From positions 1 to 64,000 of the forward strand of contig QCCL01000003.1 of assembly GCA_003281255.1 (NCBI GenBank): a stretch of DNA of 64,000 bases, written 5' to 3'. Origin of the DNA: Prochlorococcus sp. AG-347-L02. GTDB lineage: Bacteria > Cyanobacteriota > Cyanobacteriia > PCC-6307 > Cyanobiaceae. Position numbers and translations under genes: made by a program. Positions 15,842-24,336 of the stretch are shown one piece after another (the first letter of the stretch is position 1; every line of letters starts with the position of its first letter). The notes beneath the pieces were generated by a model. It was not told the origin of the DNA, did not search any database, and saw only the letters and a program-made list of their open reading frames with translations.

Positions 15842-17074
15842 TTGGAACCTTTTGATTTGGCAGTTGTTGGAGGCGGTGCAGCCGGTTTTATGACAGCAAT
15901 AACTGCTGCTGAAAATGGAGTAAAAAGAATAATAATTCTTGAAGGCACTTCAAAACTTATGGAGAAAGTAAGGATTAGTGGAGGGGGAAGATGTAACGTC
16001 ACTAATGCGACATGGATACCAAATGAACTAATTGAGAATTACCCCAGAGGTGGAATTCAGCTCTTGGAATCATTTAATCGTTTTGCTGCTGGAGATGTAT
16101 ACGATTGGTTTGAGAAAAAAGGGTTAAAATTAAAAATTGAGGAAGATCTAAGAGTATTCCCAGTGTCTAATTCTTCTTCAGATGTTATTGATTGTTTGAG
16201 AAAAAGTGCTTTATCAAAAAACGTGGAGATATTAACAAAATTTTTTGTAAAAGAAATTTCAAAAACTCCAGATAATATATTCAATATTTTTAGTCTTAAA
16301 AAAGCAAAGGTAGCTTCAAAAAATATTATTCTTTCAACTGGAGGTAATCCAAGCGGATATAAATTAGCTCAAAATCTTGGACATAATATTGTTAAACCTG
16401 TGCCATCGCTTTTTACTTTTTCTACAAAAGAACCAAATTTGGATGAATGTAGTGGGGTATCGATAAAGGGCATAGATATAGAAATTGAATTAAACAATAA
16501 GAATTTTCAAAATAGAGGTGATTTACTAATAACTCATTGGGGTTTTAGTGGACCAGCAGTATTAAAACTTTCATCAATTGCAGCAAGGGAACTTTATAGC
16601 CAAAAATATAAATTTAATCTAATCATTAAATGGTCTGCTTTAAGTTATGAGGAGTTAAAAGAAAAAGTTAAATATTTAAGATTAAATAAAGGCAAGGTGA
16701 ATCTAATTAACAGTAGACCTGTTCCACTATTAACAAAAAGATTATGGATTTTTTTATTAAATAAAATAGGTATTGATAAAGAGAAAAAGTGGGCAGATAT
16801 ACTAGCGGATGAAAGAGAGAAAATGATAAATATTCTAATGAAAGACAAATATATAATTTCGGGCAAAGGACCATTTGGAGAGGAATTTGTTACTTCTGGA
16901 GGCGTAAAAATTAATGAAGTGAATTTTAAAAGTATGGAGAGCTTAATTTGTCCAGGATTATTTTTTTCTGGAGAAGTTTTAGATGTTGATGGGATCACAG
17001 GTGGATTTAATTTTCAACATTGTTGGACAAGTGGATGGATCGCTGGGATGGCAGTCTCAAAGTTAAAACATTAA
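15842..17074 (+). CDS. YhiN/HI0933-type flavoprotein oxidoreductase
   Basis: 410 residues. The N-terminal Rossmann motif VVGGGAAGF (8-16) binds FAD. KVRISGGGRCNVTN (about 43-56) and the C-terminal SGEVLDVDGITGGFNFQHCW are hallmarks of the HI0933/YhiN family, whose reaction is not settled. The start is a TTG just before the nucleotide-binding strand; no ATG is available in frame. Length is normal. It stands alone, with over 100 bases on either side. Confidence 0.88.
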   Translation: MEPFDLAVVGGGAAGFMTAITAAENGVKRIIILEGTSKLMEKVRISGGGRCNVTNATWIPNELIENYPRGGIQLLESFNRFAAGDVYDWFEKKGLKLKIEEDLRVFPVSNSSSDVIDCLRKSALSKNVEILTKFFVKEISKTPDNIFNIFSLKKAKVASKNIILSTGGNPSGYKLAQNLGHNIVKPVPSLFTFSTKEPNLDECSGVSIKGIDIEIELNNKNFQNRGDLLITHWGFSGPAVLKLSSIAARELYSQKYKFNLIIKWSALSYEELKEKVKYLRLNKGKVNLINSRPVPLLTKRLWIFLLNKIGIDKEKKWADILADEREKMINILMKDKYIISGKGPFGEEFVTSGGVKINEVNFKSMESLICPGLFFSGEVLDVDGITGGFNFQHCWTSGWIAGMAVSKLKH

Positions 17075-17190
17075 GTAACTATTCAATAAGTAACAAATCA
17101 ATAAGTTTATCTTTTTTTTATTAAGTATTAGAAGGAAAAAGTTTTTTGAAGAAACTTTAATTTTAAAGTTTTAATTATTGGTGAAGATTA

Positions 17191-17940
17191 ATGCAGAATC
17201 TTGTATCAAAAAAAGAAGAAGAGGAAAGAAGATTAAAAGCTTTAGCAGAATATAGGATTTTGGGAACCAAGCCAGAATCATGTTATGACGATATTACAAA
17301 AATTGCTGCTACAACCTGTAATGTGCCTATTTCTTTAATGACTTTGGTAGACAAAGATAAACAATGGTTTAAATCTAAAATAGGACTTCAAATATCAGAA
17401 ACCAGAAGGGATTGGTCTTTTTGTACACATGCATTAAAAGAAAATAGTCCATTAATTATTCATGATGCTTTCCAAGATGAAAGATTTATAAATAATCCAT
17501 TGGTAACTGGAGACCCAAAGATTCGTTTTTATGCAGGTTTCCCCCTTAGAAATAGTGATGGTAATAAGCTTGGAACTCTTTGTGTAATAGATAGAAAGCC
17601 AGGAAATCTAACTACACAACAATTTAATATTATGGAATTATTATCCAAGCAAATAGTTTCATTTTTAGAGCTTAGAAAAAAGTCATTAAATTTGCTAGAT
17701 GCATTGTCTAATTTGCATAAACAGGAAGGGATTTTATCTGTATGTTCATATTGCAGAGAAGTAAAAAATCAGGAGGGCGATTGGATGCATTTAGAAAAAT
17801 ATCTTTCGAAAATTAGTGATATTAGATTTAGTCATGGTGTTTGTGATAATTGTATGGAAAAACACTTCCCAGATGTAATCGAAGTATGGAATAAAAAGGA
17901 TTTTTTTGAAGATGGCCAGAAAAGGTATTTAGAGTCTTAA
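17191..17940 (+). CDS. GAF-domain protein with a cysteine-pair tail
   Basis: 249 residues. A GAF sensory domain occupies about 25-165, with PISLMTLVDKDKQWFKSK, the DWSFCTHAL stretch and FYAGFPLRNSDGNKLGTLCV. A linker helix leads to a C-terminal element with CSYCREVKNQEGDWMHLEKY and, about 30 residues on, FSHGVCDNCMEKHFP, a four-cysteine pattern often seen beside sensor modules. No kinase, GGDEF or DNA-binding output domain is present, so it may act by protein contact. The start has GGTGAAGA upstream. Confidence 0.8.
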   Translation: MQNLVSKKEEEERRLKALAEYRILGTKPESCYDDITKIAATTCNVPISLMTLVDKDKQWFKSKIGLQISETRRDWSFCTHALKENSPLIIHDAFQDERFINNPLVTGDPKIRFYAGFPLRNSDGNKLGTLCVIDRKPGNLTTQQFNIMELLSKQIVSFLELRKKSLNLLDALSNLHKQEGILSVCSYCREVKNQEGDWMHLEKYLSKISDIRFSHGVCDNCMEKHFPDVIEVWNKKDFFEDGQKRYLES

Positions 17941-18027
17941 ATTTAATACCTTGCTTTTAAGTTGTTAATTTATTTCTAAACAAATTCTTCATTTGGTGGT
18001 TAGGATTGTATAAATTTTGACTTGAAC

Positions 18028-18513
18028 ATGTTATTAGGAACTTTATTAACAGGTGAAATTGCTAAAAGTGCATTAGTAGCATATGTTCATTATTTAGGAA
18101 TTATTTTGTGTTTCGGTTCTCTTTTGTTTGAAAGATTGACTCTCAAAGTAGGTCTTAATAGAAATGAGACGATCTCAATGATAATTGCAGATGTGGTTTA
18201 TGGTTTGGCAGGAGTTGCAATATTAGTTACTGGGATTTTGCGTGTTAAGTATTTTGGTCAAGGAGGTGATTTCTATACAGGTAACCCTGTGTTTTGGATA
18301 AAGGTTTCTCTTTACATTCTGGTGGGATTACTTTCTTTATACCCAACAACAACATATATTTTATGGGCTATTCCATTAAGTAAAAATAAATTACCTGAAA
18401 TATCTGAGAATCTAGTTAAGAGGTTCAGACTCATCATTACTACTGAATTAGTAGGCTTTGCCACAATACCCTTGTTTGCCACTCTTATGGCTAGAGGTGT
18501 AGGTTTAGGTTGA
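18028..18513 (+). CDS. DUF2214 membrane protein
   Basis: About 161 residues with four hydrophobic helices. The features AYVHYLGIILCFGSLLFER, DVVYGLAGVAILVTGILRVK and FGQGGDFYTGNPVFWIKVSL match the DUF2214 family of uncharacterised membrane proteins. The ATG at 18028 is preferred over a TTG two codons upstream. Its stop overlaps the next gene by four bases, so the two are likely coupled. Confidence 0.8.
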   Translation: MLLGTLLTGEIAKSALVAYVHYLGIILCFGSLLFERLTLKVGLNRNETISMIIADVVYGLAGVAILVTGILRVKYFGQGGDFYTGNPVFWIKVSLYILVGLLSLYPTTTYILWAIPLSKNKLPEISENLVKRFRLIITTELVGFATIPLFATLMARGVGLG

Positions 18514-19046
18514 GAAATTTATTTCTAGAAAGAAATTGTTTAATAAGTGCTAACAAACTATATAGATGGAGTTTAAGTTATAAGATTTCTAAATCTACAA
18601 AGGAAATTATCTTTATTGGTTTAAATCCCTCATTATCGGATGAAGTTTTCTTAGATAATACAACAAAAAAGATAATCAAAATTTCGAAAAATAATAATTA
18701 CGGCAAAGTAAGATTAATCAATCTATTTGCTCTTATTTCAAGCAAACCAGAGAAACTTTTTAATCACAAAAACCCTGTGGGTTATCTAAACAACAATCAT
18801 ATTTATAAAAACTTAAAACACTGGTCTGAAGATAAAAATTGTGATTTATGGTTAGGTTGGGGAAACAAAGGGAAATTTCTAAATAGAAATAAAAAAATAG
18901 CAAAAAAAATAATGCAATATAATTTAATTAGGAAAAATAATTTTGATAACCCTCTTGGGCCTCTTTTTATTAAAAAAACAATCAAAGATAATCCAATACA
19001 TCCTTTATATTGTTCAGATAATTCCATCCTCCAATCTTATTTTTAG
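18510..19046 (+). CDS. DUF1643 protein
   Basis: 178 residues. IFIGLNPSLSDEVFLDNTTK, then NYGKVRLINLFALISSKPEK and NPVGYLNNNHI, match the DUF1643 pattern (a short alpha/beta family of unknown function). The start is a TTG overlapping the DUF2214 stop (TTGA). A coupled start would explain the lack of its own ribosome binding site. Confidence 0.8.
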   Translation: MRNLFLERNCLISANKLYRWSLSYKISKSTKEIIFIGLNPSLSDEVFLDNTTKKIIKISKNNNYGKVRLINLFALISSKPEKLFNHKNPVGYLNNNHIYKNLKHWSEDKNCDLWLGWGNKGKFLNRNKKIAKKIMQYNLIRKNNFDNPLGPLFIKKTIKDNPIHPLYCSDNSILQSYF

Positions 19047-19129
19047 GTACTAAGATCCAAATGCAAACCTTATATTTTTAGCTATTCCATTAAATATGTG
19101 TTATTTTCTACTTGGTAATTTAAACTTGT

Positions 19130-19258
19130 ATGAAAATTTCAAAGCAATTAAATAAACTAAAAAACTTAAACGTTGAGGCAGAAAAATGTTCGACAAGAGA
19201 AGAAGCAAAAAAAATAATTAATAAAGCAAATAAAGCACAAAGCAAAATTAACAAATAA
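19130..19258 (+). CDS. Small basic helical protein, 42 aa
   Basis: ATG frame starting MKISKQLNKLKNLNVEAEKC. The rest is Lys/Ala-rich helix (STREEAKKIINKANKAQSKI). There is one cysteine and no membrane segment. It could bind nucleic acid or be a structural peptide. It stands between the DUF1643 and pirin genes on the same strand. Confidence 0.45.
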   Translation: MKISKQLNKLKNLNVEAEKCSTREEAKKIINKANKAQSKINK

Positions 19259-19345
19259 ATAAAAAGTAATTTCACTTATTAATAATTTATAATTTTCAAA
19301 AATATTTAATTTACACAAATACACCATATTCATTTCTTTGTATTT

Positions 19346-20077
19346 ATGTCTTTGAAAATAATTAAAATAAGGAAATCTCACGAAAGATTTAGATCGACTA
19401 GAGAATGGCTAAATTCGATGCATTCATTTTCTTTCGCAGAGCATAGAGATCCAAAATGGGATAATTTTGGGAAAATTAGAGTTATAAACGAAGATATTAT
19501 TTCTCCTAATGCAGGATTTAATACACATTCTCATGCAAATATGGAAATAATTACTGTCGTAACAAAAGGAGCAATAACTCATAGAGACTCGTTAGATAAT
19601 CTTGGAAAAATTCACAAAGATGAAGTACAAGTTATGTCTGCAGGTACTGGAATCTCACATAGCGAGAAGAATGAAGAAAATGAGACCTGTAAGTTGTTCC
19701 AGATTTGGATATACCCTCAAAAAGAAAATATCAACCCCCGATATGATCAAATTTCATTAAACGAAAAGTTGTGGGATAATCTTATTTTTAATTACAAAGA
19801 CGGTAAAAATAATAAGCTTTTTCTAAATCAAAGTATCTCTTTATGGCGTTGTAAATATAAGCCAATTAAAGAAAAAAAATTGCCATTAAAAATCGATAAA
19901 TATAATTGGATACAAATAATAAAAGGTAATCTTTTATTAAAAAGTAAAGACTCTAATCTAAATATATGTCTCGAATCTGGAGATGGCTTGGGTTTTAAAG
20001 TTGATTATTATGATGATGTCTCTATAGATACTGAAAAAGAACTAGATTTTCTCTTATTTTCGATGCCTTCCTTATAA
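19346..20077 (+). CDS. Pirin family protein
   Basis: 243 residues with the bicupin pirin fold. The N-terminal cupin carries the metal site in GFNTHSHANMEIITVVTKGA and GTGISHSEKNEENE, with the pirin-typical REWLNSMHSFSFAEHRDP near the start. Some bacterial pirins show quercetinase activity or regulate metabolism; the role here is not shown. Length matches the family. The ATG start is clear. Confidence 0.9.
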   Translation: MSLKIIKIRKSHERFRSTREWLNSMHSFSFAEHRDPKWDNFGKIRVINEDIISPNAGFNTHSHANMEIITVVTKGAITHRDSLDNLGKIHKDEVQVMSAGTGISHSEKNEENETCKLFQIWIYPQKENINPRYDQISLNEKLWDNLIFNYKDGKNNKLFLNQSISLWRCKYKPIKEKKLPLKIDKYNWIQIIKGNLLLKSKDSNLNICLESGDGLGFKVDYYDDVSIDTEKELDFLLFSMPSL

Positions 20078-20091
20078 TTTATATGTCACTT

Positions 20092-20406
20092 TTATCCATC
20101 AACTCCTTTATTAAATGCATTTAAGGCTTGCAAAGCCATATTAAGGTGAACTTCCATAGCACCAAGAGCAATTAAAGAATTTGGAGATTTATCTTTTAGT
20201 AAAATCTCTTTTCTTTTTGATAACTCATTAACTACTTTCTTAGTTGAAGCTTCCCAATTGTTTATTAACTCTTTAAATTCTCTTTTTTCGGGGCTTTCTA
20301 TGTCTGCTAATTCATCAGAAAAAAGAGAATCCTTTTGTGCCTTAAGCATCAAGTAACTTAATTTTTTATGACTTATTGCTTGAGGTAAATTGTTAGATTC
20401 ACTCAT
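20092..20406 (-). CDS. Conserved-looking hypothetical protein, 104 aa
   Basis: A soluble, helical protein starting MSESNNLPQAISHKKLSYLM. It contains SPEKREFKELINNWEASTKK and ends MEVHLNMALQALNAFNKGVD. No cysteines, signal peptide or membrane helix are present. It lies downstream of murD on the same strand with an 86-base gap. Family not recognised. Confidence 0.65.
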   Translation of the reverse strand: MSESNNLPQAISHKKLSYLMLKAQKDSLFSDELADIESPEKREFKELINNWEASTKKVVNELSKRKEILLKDKSPNSLIALGAMEVHLNMALQALNAFNKGVDG

Positions 20407-20492
20407 TGCTAGTAATTAATTTATAGTCAAAATCTAACTAATTAAGTGAATATTTGCTAGAGGGGAGACGGTTGTGATGACCGACCTGAAAA

Positions 20493-21923
20493 TTACGAAA
20501 TGATACTTGAACAAAAAATGGATTTATTAACCTTTAATTTTTCACTTATTAGCTTCTTGAAATAATCTCCACGCTCTTCATAATTCTTAAATTGATCAAA
20601 ACTAGAGCATGAAGGTGAGAATAATAATGTTCCAGCCCTATTATTTTGTAAATAATGAAAAACAAAATTTAAAAGCTCTTTTAGTTCTGAAAATTCAAAA
20701 ATATTTTTTTTAAATCCTTCATTAATAAGCGCCATTTTTAGGACTTTTGAGCTTTCTCCAAAAAGGAAAACACATTTAACTTTTTTCTTTAAAAGTTTTA
20801 TCCACTCACTATATTCATTGCCTTTTAATCTACCCCCAGCAATGATTATTATTTGACCTTCAATTGAACTTATTCCTGCAATAGATGAGTCAAAATTTGT
20901 AGCTTTACTATCATTAATTATTTCCAGATCATTATTTTTATAAATTGTTTCCATCCTATGGGGTAATTGTTTGTAATTAGATAAAGAATCTTTAATCTTC
21001 TTTCCAGATAATCCAACTTTTCTTGCTGCTGCAATTACCAATAAAAGATTTTGAAGATTATGTATTCCTTTTAAAGAAAAATGTTCAAGTTTGAATAATT
21101 TCTTTCCTCTCTCAAAAATGTATGCTTGATCATCTATCCAATAATCGCATTGAATAAAATTTGATTTATCGAAACTAGTTGTTATCCAAACCCCTCTTGA
21201 TAGCGAACTGTAGTGATTTCTTAGGTTTTTATCGTCATAATTATAAATTCTAAAATCAGATTTTTCTAGCAAGCTTTTTTTTATGTTGAAATAGTTTTCA
21301 AGTGTTTTATGTCTTTCAAGATGATCTTCTGTGAAGGTTGTCCATATTCCAATATCAGGTTTTACTTCTGGAGATATTTCTATTTGATAACTACTTAATT
21401 CAGCTACAACCCAATCAATTTTTTCATGTTTTTTGGATTGAGCATATTTACATAAAGGTGTACCAATATTTCCAGCAAAAGGAGCATATAATCCAGTATT
21501 GCAGAGTATATGGCTTAGTAGATGAGTAACAGTAGTCTTGCCATTAGTGCCAGTAATACCTATCCAATTTGTGTCTTTTAAAATTTCCCATGCAACATTA
21601 ATTTCTCCAATTACTTTTATCCCCTTTTTTTTTAATTCAATAATAGTTATATGGTCATAAGGTATTGATGGACTTACAACAACAGATTCGATCTCTTTCA
21701 CAAAAGGTTGAATTTCTTCAAATACAAATTCTTTATTCAGAGAGACTAGTATATTAAGCTCTTCTAATTCTGTTTTTCTTTCTAAGAATTCTATCCCATC
21801 TTTACTTTCCCAGACTATTACTCTCTTATTAATGCTTCTTAAATACTTGGCAGCCCAAAATCCAGATTTACCTAATCCAATTACAAGATTAATATTTCTT
21901 TTACTTGAATGATTATCTATCAT
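20493..21923 (-). CDS. murD: UDP-N-acetylmuramoyl-L-alanine:D-glutamate ligase
   Basis: MurD adds D-glutamate to UDP-MurNAc-L-Ala with ATP in the cytoplasmic stage of peptidoglycan synthesis. The N-terminal Rossmann motif is [15 protein letters not shown]. The ATP loop is [15 protein letters not shown]. The central domain has FAGNIGTP and [12 protein letters not shown], and the C-terminal domain has [12 protein letters not shown] and [12 protein letters not shown], all Mur ligase signatures. The ATG at 21921-21923 gives 476 residues. A TTG further upstream (21969-21971) is in frame but adds an atypical N-terminus. No other mur gene adjoins. Confidence 0.93.
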   Translation of the reverse strand: MIDNHSSKRNINLVIGLGKSGFWAAKYLRSINKRVIVWESKDGIEFLERKTELEELNILVSLNKEFVFEEIQPFVKEIESVVVSPSIPYDHITIIELKKKGIKVIGEINVAWEILKDTNWIGITGTNGKTTVTHLLSHILCNTGLYAPFAGNIGTPLCKYAQSKKHEKIDWVVAELSSYQIEISPEVKPDIGIWTTFTEDHLERHKTLENYFNIKKSLLEKSDFRIYNYDDKNLRNHYSSLSRGVWITTSFDKSNFIQCDYWIDDQAYIFERGKKLFKLEHFSLKGIHNLQNLLLVIAAARKVGLSGKKIKDSLSNYKQLPHRMETIYKNNDLEIINDSKATNFDSSIAGISSIEGQIIIIAGGRLKGNEYSEWIKLLKKKVKCVFLFGESSKVLKMALINEGFKKNIFEFSELKELLNFVFHYLQNNRAGTLLFSPSCSSFDQFKNYEERGDYFKKLISEKLKVNKSIFCSSIIS

Positions 21924-22023
21924 TAAATTTATAATTGCATTTATATTAATTGTGTTTAAGGGGTAATTCAATCATGAGATCTTTCTTCAGTATTTATAGT
22001 AATCGCCAAATAAAAGTTAATTA

Positions 22024-22290
22024 ATGGAAGATAATACTGCAAAATATTGGTTCTCTTGGTTTTATGAAAAGTGGGAGAAAAATGCTCCAGGTGAATTAAT
22101 TGAACAGGGTTTAACTCCGTCTCAGATTGCTGAACGCTTTGTTAATGAAAACCATGATAGTTTTATTGAATTGTCAAAAAAAATTGATGAAAAAAATTAT
22201 GATGCCTTAACAGAATTCATGAAACTCTCAGAGAGTGAATTACATATCTTGAAGTATTTTCTAAAGTTAGTAAAAATGAAAAATTTATAA
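22024..22290 (+). CDS. Small paralogous protein B, 88 aa
   Basis: Starts MEDNTAKYWFSWFYEKWEKN. The core GLTPSQIAERFVNENHDSFI and DALTEFMKLSESELHILKYF aligns without gaps to the protein at 11248-11574. Shared features are the W-F-x-W start, GxTPxxxAExF and LxxFxKLxExExH. It is acidic in the middle and basic at the end. The last six bases overlap the convergent short-chain dehydrogenase gene. Function unknown. Confidence 0.7.
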   Translation: MEDNTAKYWFSWFYEKWEKNAPGELIEQGLTPSQIAERFVNENHDSFIELSKKIDEKNYDALTEFMKLSESELHILKYFLKLVKMKNL

Positions 22291-23214
22291 GAAATTATTT
22301 AGTATTTCAAGGCTTTTTTCCCATAAATTTTTTCTTTCTTTTTTATTAATGGCGTAAGGAGAAGTAGGGGATAGTTTTGGATGACCTCTAAAATTAAATC
22401 TAGGACCATAATGATCACCACCTCTTGCGTCTGGTGAAGTAGCTGCAAAAAGTTGAGGTAAAGCACCCATCTCAGCAGTTTGAAAAATAGGGCTAAATAA
22501 TTCCAAGGAGAATATTTCTAATGGACTAGGGTTAGGTTTTTGAGCAGTAAAGAGATTTGTTTTTGCAATTCCTGGGTGAGCAGCTAAAGAAAGTATATTT
22601 TTGTGCTTTAAGTTTTCATTTAGTTCCAAAGCGAACATTACATTTGCCAATTTACTATTGGAGTAAGATTCCCATTTGTTGTAGTAGTTTTCAGCTTTCA
22701 GATTTCCCCAACCAACTTTGCCAAAAAATTGTGCTCCGGAAGTAACCGTAACTATTCTAGATTCTTCTTTTTTTTCAATGATTGGAAGTAGCTTTAGGGT
22801 CAGAAGCATGTGAGCTAGATGATTAACTGCAAATTGTATTTCATATCCCTGGGCACTAAGAGTTTTAGGCGGATGCATAATGCCTGCATTATTGATTAGT
22901 AAATCCAAATTTTCAAAATTATCAAAAATTTTGGACTGAACTTCAACAATATTTTTTAAATCTGACAAATCTAATTCTAAAGGTGTAAATTTTCCTTCAG
23001 GATTAAGACCTTTAAGTTTTTTGATAGTTTGATTAGATTTTTCAAGCGATCTACAAGCTATAACAACATGAGCATTTTTTTCGGCTAAGGCCTTTGCAGT
23101 GTAGTATCCAAGACCACTATTTGCACCAGTAATTAGCGCTGTTTTGCCTATAAGGTTTGGAATATTAGATGTTTCCCAGTTAGAGGTTTTAGGTCTTGAA
23201 ATAGTGGCAGTCAT
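22285..23214 (-). CDS. Short-chain dehydrogenase/reductase
   Basis: 309 residues. The NADP(H) motif is TGANSGLG in GKTALITGANSGLGYYTAKA, NNAG is at the end of strand 4, and the catalytic pair is Y-x-x-x-K in SYSNSKLANVMF. The sequence resembles the retinol-dehydrogenase and light-dependent protochlorophyllide reductase branch of SDRs, but a substrate cannot be fixed. PGIAKTNLF is the usual post-catalytic loop. The start at 23212-23214 is an ATG. Confidence 0.88.
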   Translation of the reverse strand: MTATISRPKTSNWETSNIPNLIGKTALITGANSGLGYYTAKALAEKNAHVVIACRSLEKSNQTIKKLKGLNPEGKFTPLELDLSDLKNIVEVQSKIFDNFENLDLLINNAGIMHPPKTLSAQGYEIQFAVNHLAHMLLTLKLLPIIEKKEESRIVTVTSGAQFFGKVGWGNLKAENYYNKWESYSNSKLANVMFALELNENLKHKNILSLAAHPGIAKTNLFTAQKPNPSPLEIFSLELFSPIFQTAEMGALPQLFAATSPDARGGDHYGPRFNFRGHPKLSPTSPYAINKKERKNLWEKSLEILNNFL

Positions 23215-23322
23215 TTAGTAATCCTGCAAATTGCTTTAGAATTTAATCAAAATTAAATTACTTTTCTACTGTAAATACTGGAAGTCAGTATCGTGAGCCC
23301 TTTTTGAAGGTACTATTTAATA

Positions 23323-24072
23323 TTATTTTTCAATTGCATATTGCCATTCGTTATTTTGAGATAAACTTTTCTCTCTGAGTACCTGCAATTTCCTACTATT
23401 TATTTTAATAACTATCCCATTAGTTGGATATTTCTCAAATATTTTTCTCTCTAACCAATTTTTTTTATATATTTTGATTTCGCTTGTATGATTTGTGAAG
23501 TAACTGTCAGGGGTGCTGAAGCCACATTTTTTAAGATAGTTAAGGGTTTCATATTGATTAAGTCTTCCATTAAGTATTTGGAAACAGCAAAAGCTGAGAC
23601 TTTCTCCAATCCCCTTCTTACCATTGAGGTATTTTCTTGTAATTCTTTGGGAAATACCGGCAACTTGGTTTGTAGCGTATAGTTCACCTCTAATTTGAAA
23701 ATCTCGTTTGATAGGAATACAATCGGGGACATTTTTAATTTGTTTAATTTTGCTTGAGACATCAAATCCTTTTTTTGTAATAGCCTTATTAAAATTGCCA
23801 TCTATATATCTAATTGCAATAGCACAGCCATCAATTTTTGGTTGAATGCTTAATCTTGTTTTTGTTAATAAACTTTCCAAAAATTCTTTATAGTTTTCTT
23901 TAGCTAATTTGGGCAAAAGTTTATTATTTTTTTGATTAAAGTAGTCAGGTTCTGGATCCAGAGGAATAAAGAGCTTTTCAAGTTGCTTAAATGCATCATC
24001 CGAAATCATGCCTTCACCTATTCTGTATTGTTCATCTAGATACTTAACATCTCTCACTAATAAATTATTCAT
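23323..24072 (-). CDS. Minimal NAD+-dependent DNA ligase-like adenylyltransferase
   Basis: 249 residues resembling only the N-terminal and adenylation parts of LigA. Residues about 10-35 (KYLDEQYRIG, GMISDDAFKQLE) recall the Ia domain that binds the NMN part of NAD+. The nucleophilic lysine motif is K-I-D-G (79-82) in IQPKIDGCAIAIRY. Motif III is RGE (128-130), motif IV is NGIVIKIN (218-225), and the chain ends just after a motif V-like WQYAIEK (243-249). The OB-fold, zinc finger, HhH and BRCT domains are missing, so this is not the replicative ligase (about 670 residues). It may self-adenylate without sealing DNA, or need a partner. Not frameshifted. Confidence 0.7.
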   Translation of the reverse strand: MNNLLVRDVKYLDEQYRIGEGMISDDAFKQLEKLFIPLDPEPDYFNQKNNKLLPKLAKENYKEFLESLLTKTRLSIQPKIDGCAIAIRYIDGNFNKAITKKGFDVSSKIKQIKNVPDCIPIKRDFQIRGELYATNQVAGISQRITRKYLNGKKGIGESLSFCCFQILNGRLNQYETLNYLKKCGFSTPDSYFTNHTSEIKIYKKNWLERKIFEKYPTNGIVIKINSRKLQVLREKSLSQNNEWQYAIEK

Positions 24073-24268
24073 AATAATTTTGAAAAATATTTAAAAATCT
24101 TTTAAATAAAGATTTGAAAATTAAGATTAGATTTTAAAAGTAATTGACCACTAAATATCCTCCTACGCAGTGAGCGATTTAAGAGTATAAAATGTACTTA
24201 TAAAGCGCTTAAATTAAATATTTCAATCAAACATATTTTATTTAAAAGTGAAATAGAAAATTTTAAGT

Positions 24269-24286
24269 ATTAGTCTGCAGACTAAT
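24269..24286. promoter_or_regulatory. Perfect 18-bp palindrome upstream of photolyase-like gene
   Basis: ATTAGTCTGCAGACTAAT is fully self-complementary and lies 50 bases before the ATG at 24337. A perfect palindrome of this length at promoter distance could be an operator for a dimeric repressor. It is followed by TTTTTG, so a hairpin terminator is an alternative, but no plus-strand gene ends nearby. It does not match the cyanobacterial LexA box I know. Confidence 0.4.
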
Positions 24287-24336
24287 TTTTGAAATTTTTA
24301 TCAATTCAAAAAAAAATTTTTTAAAGTTATAAGAAA

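Noticed and set aside
20460..20492. CGGT/ACCG hairpin after murD as a terminator
   Set aside because: The stem is four bases with no T-run on either strand.
24194..24208. AGTA...TACT spacing near 24.2 kb, LexA-like
   Set aside because: The half-sites AGTAT and GTACT are five bases apart and one half is imperfect; it does not fit the cyanobacterial LexA consensus I know.
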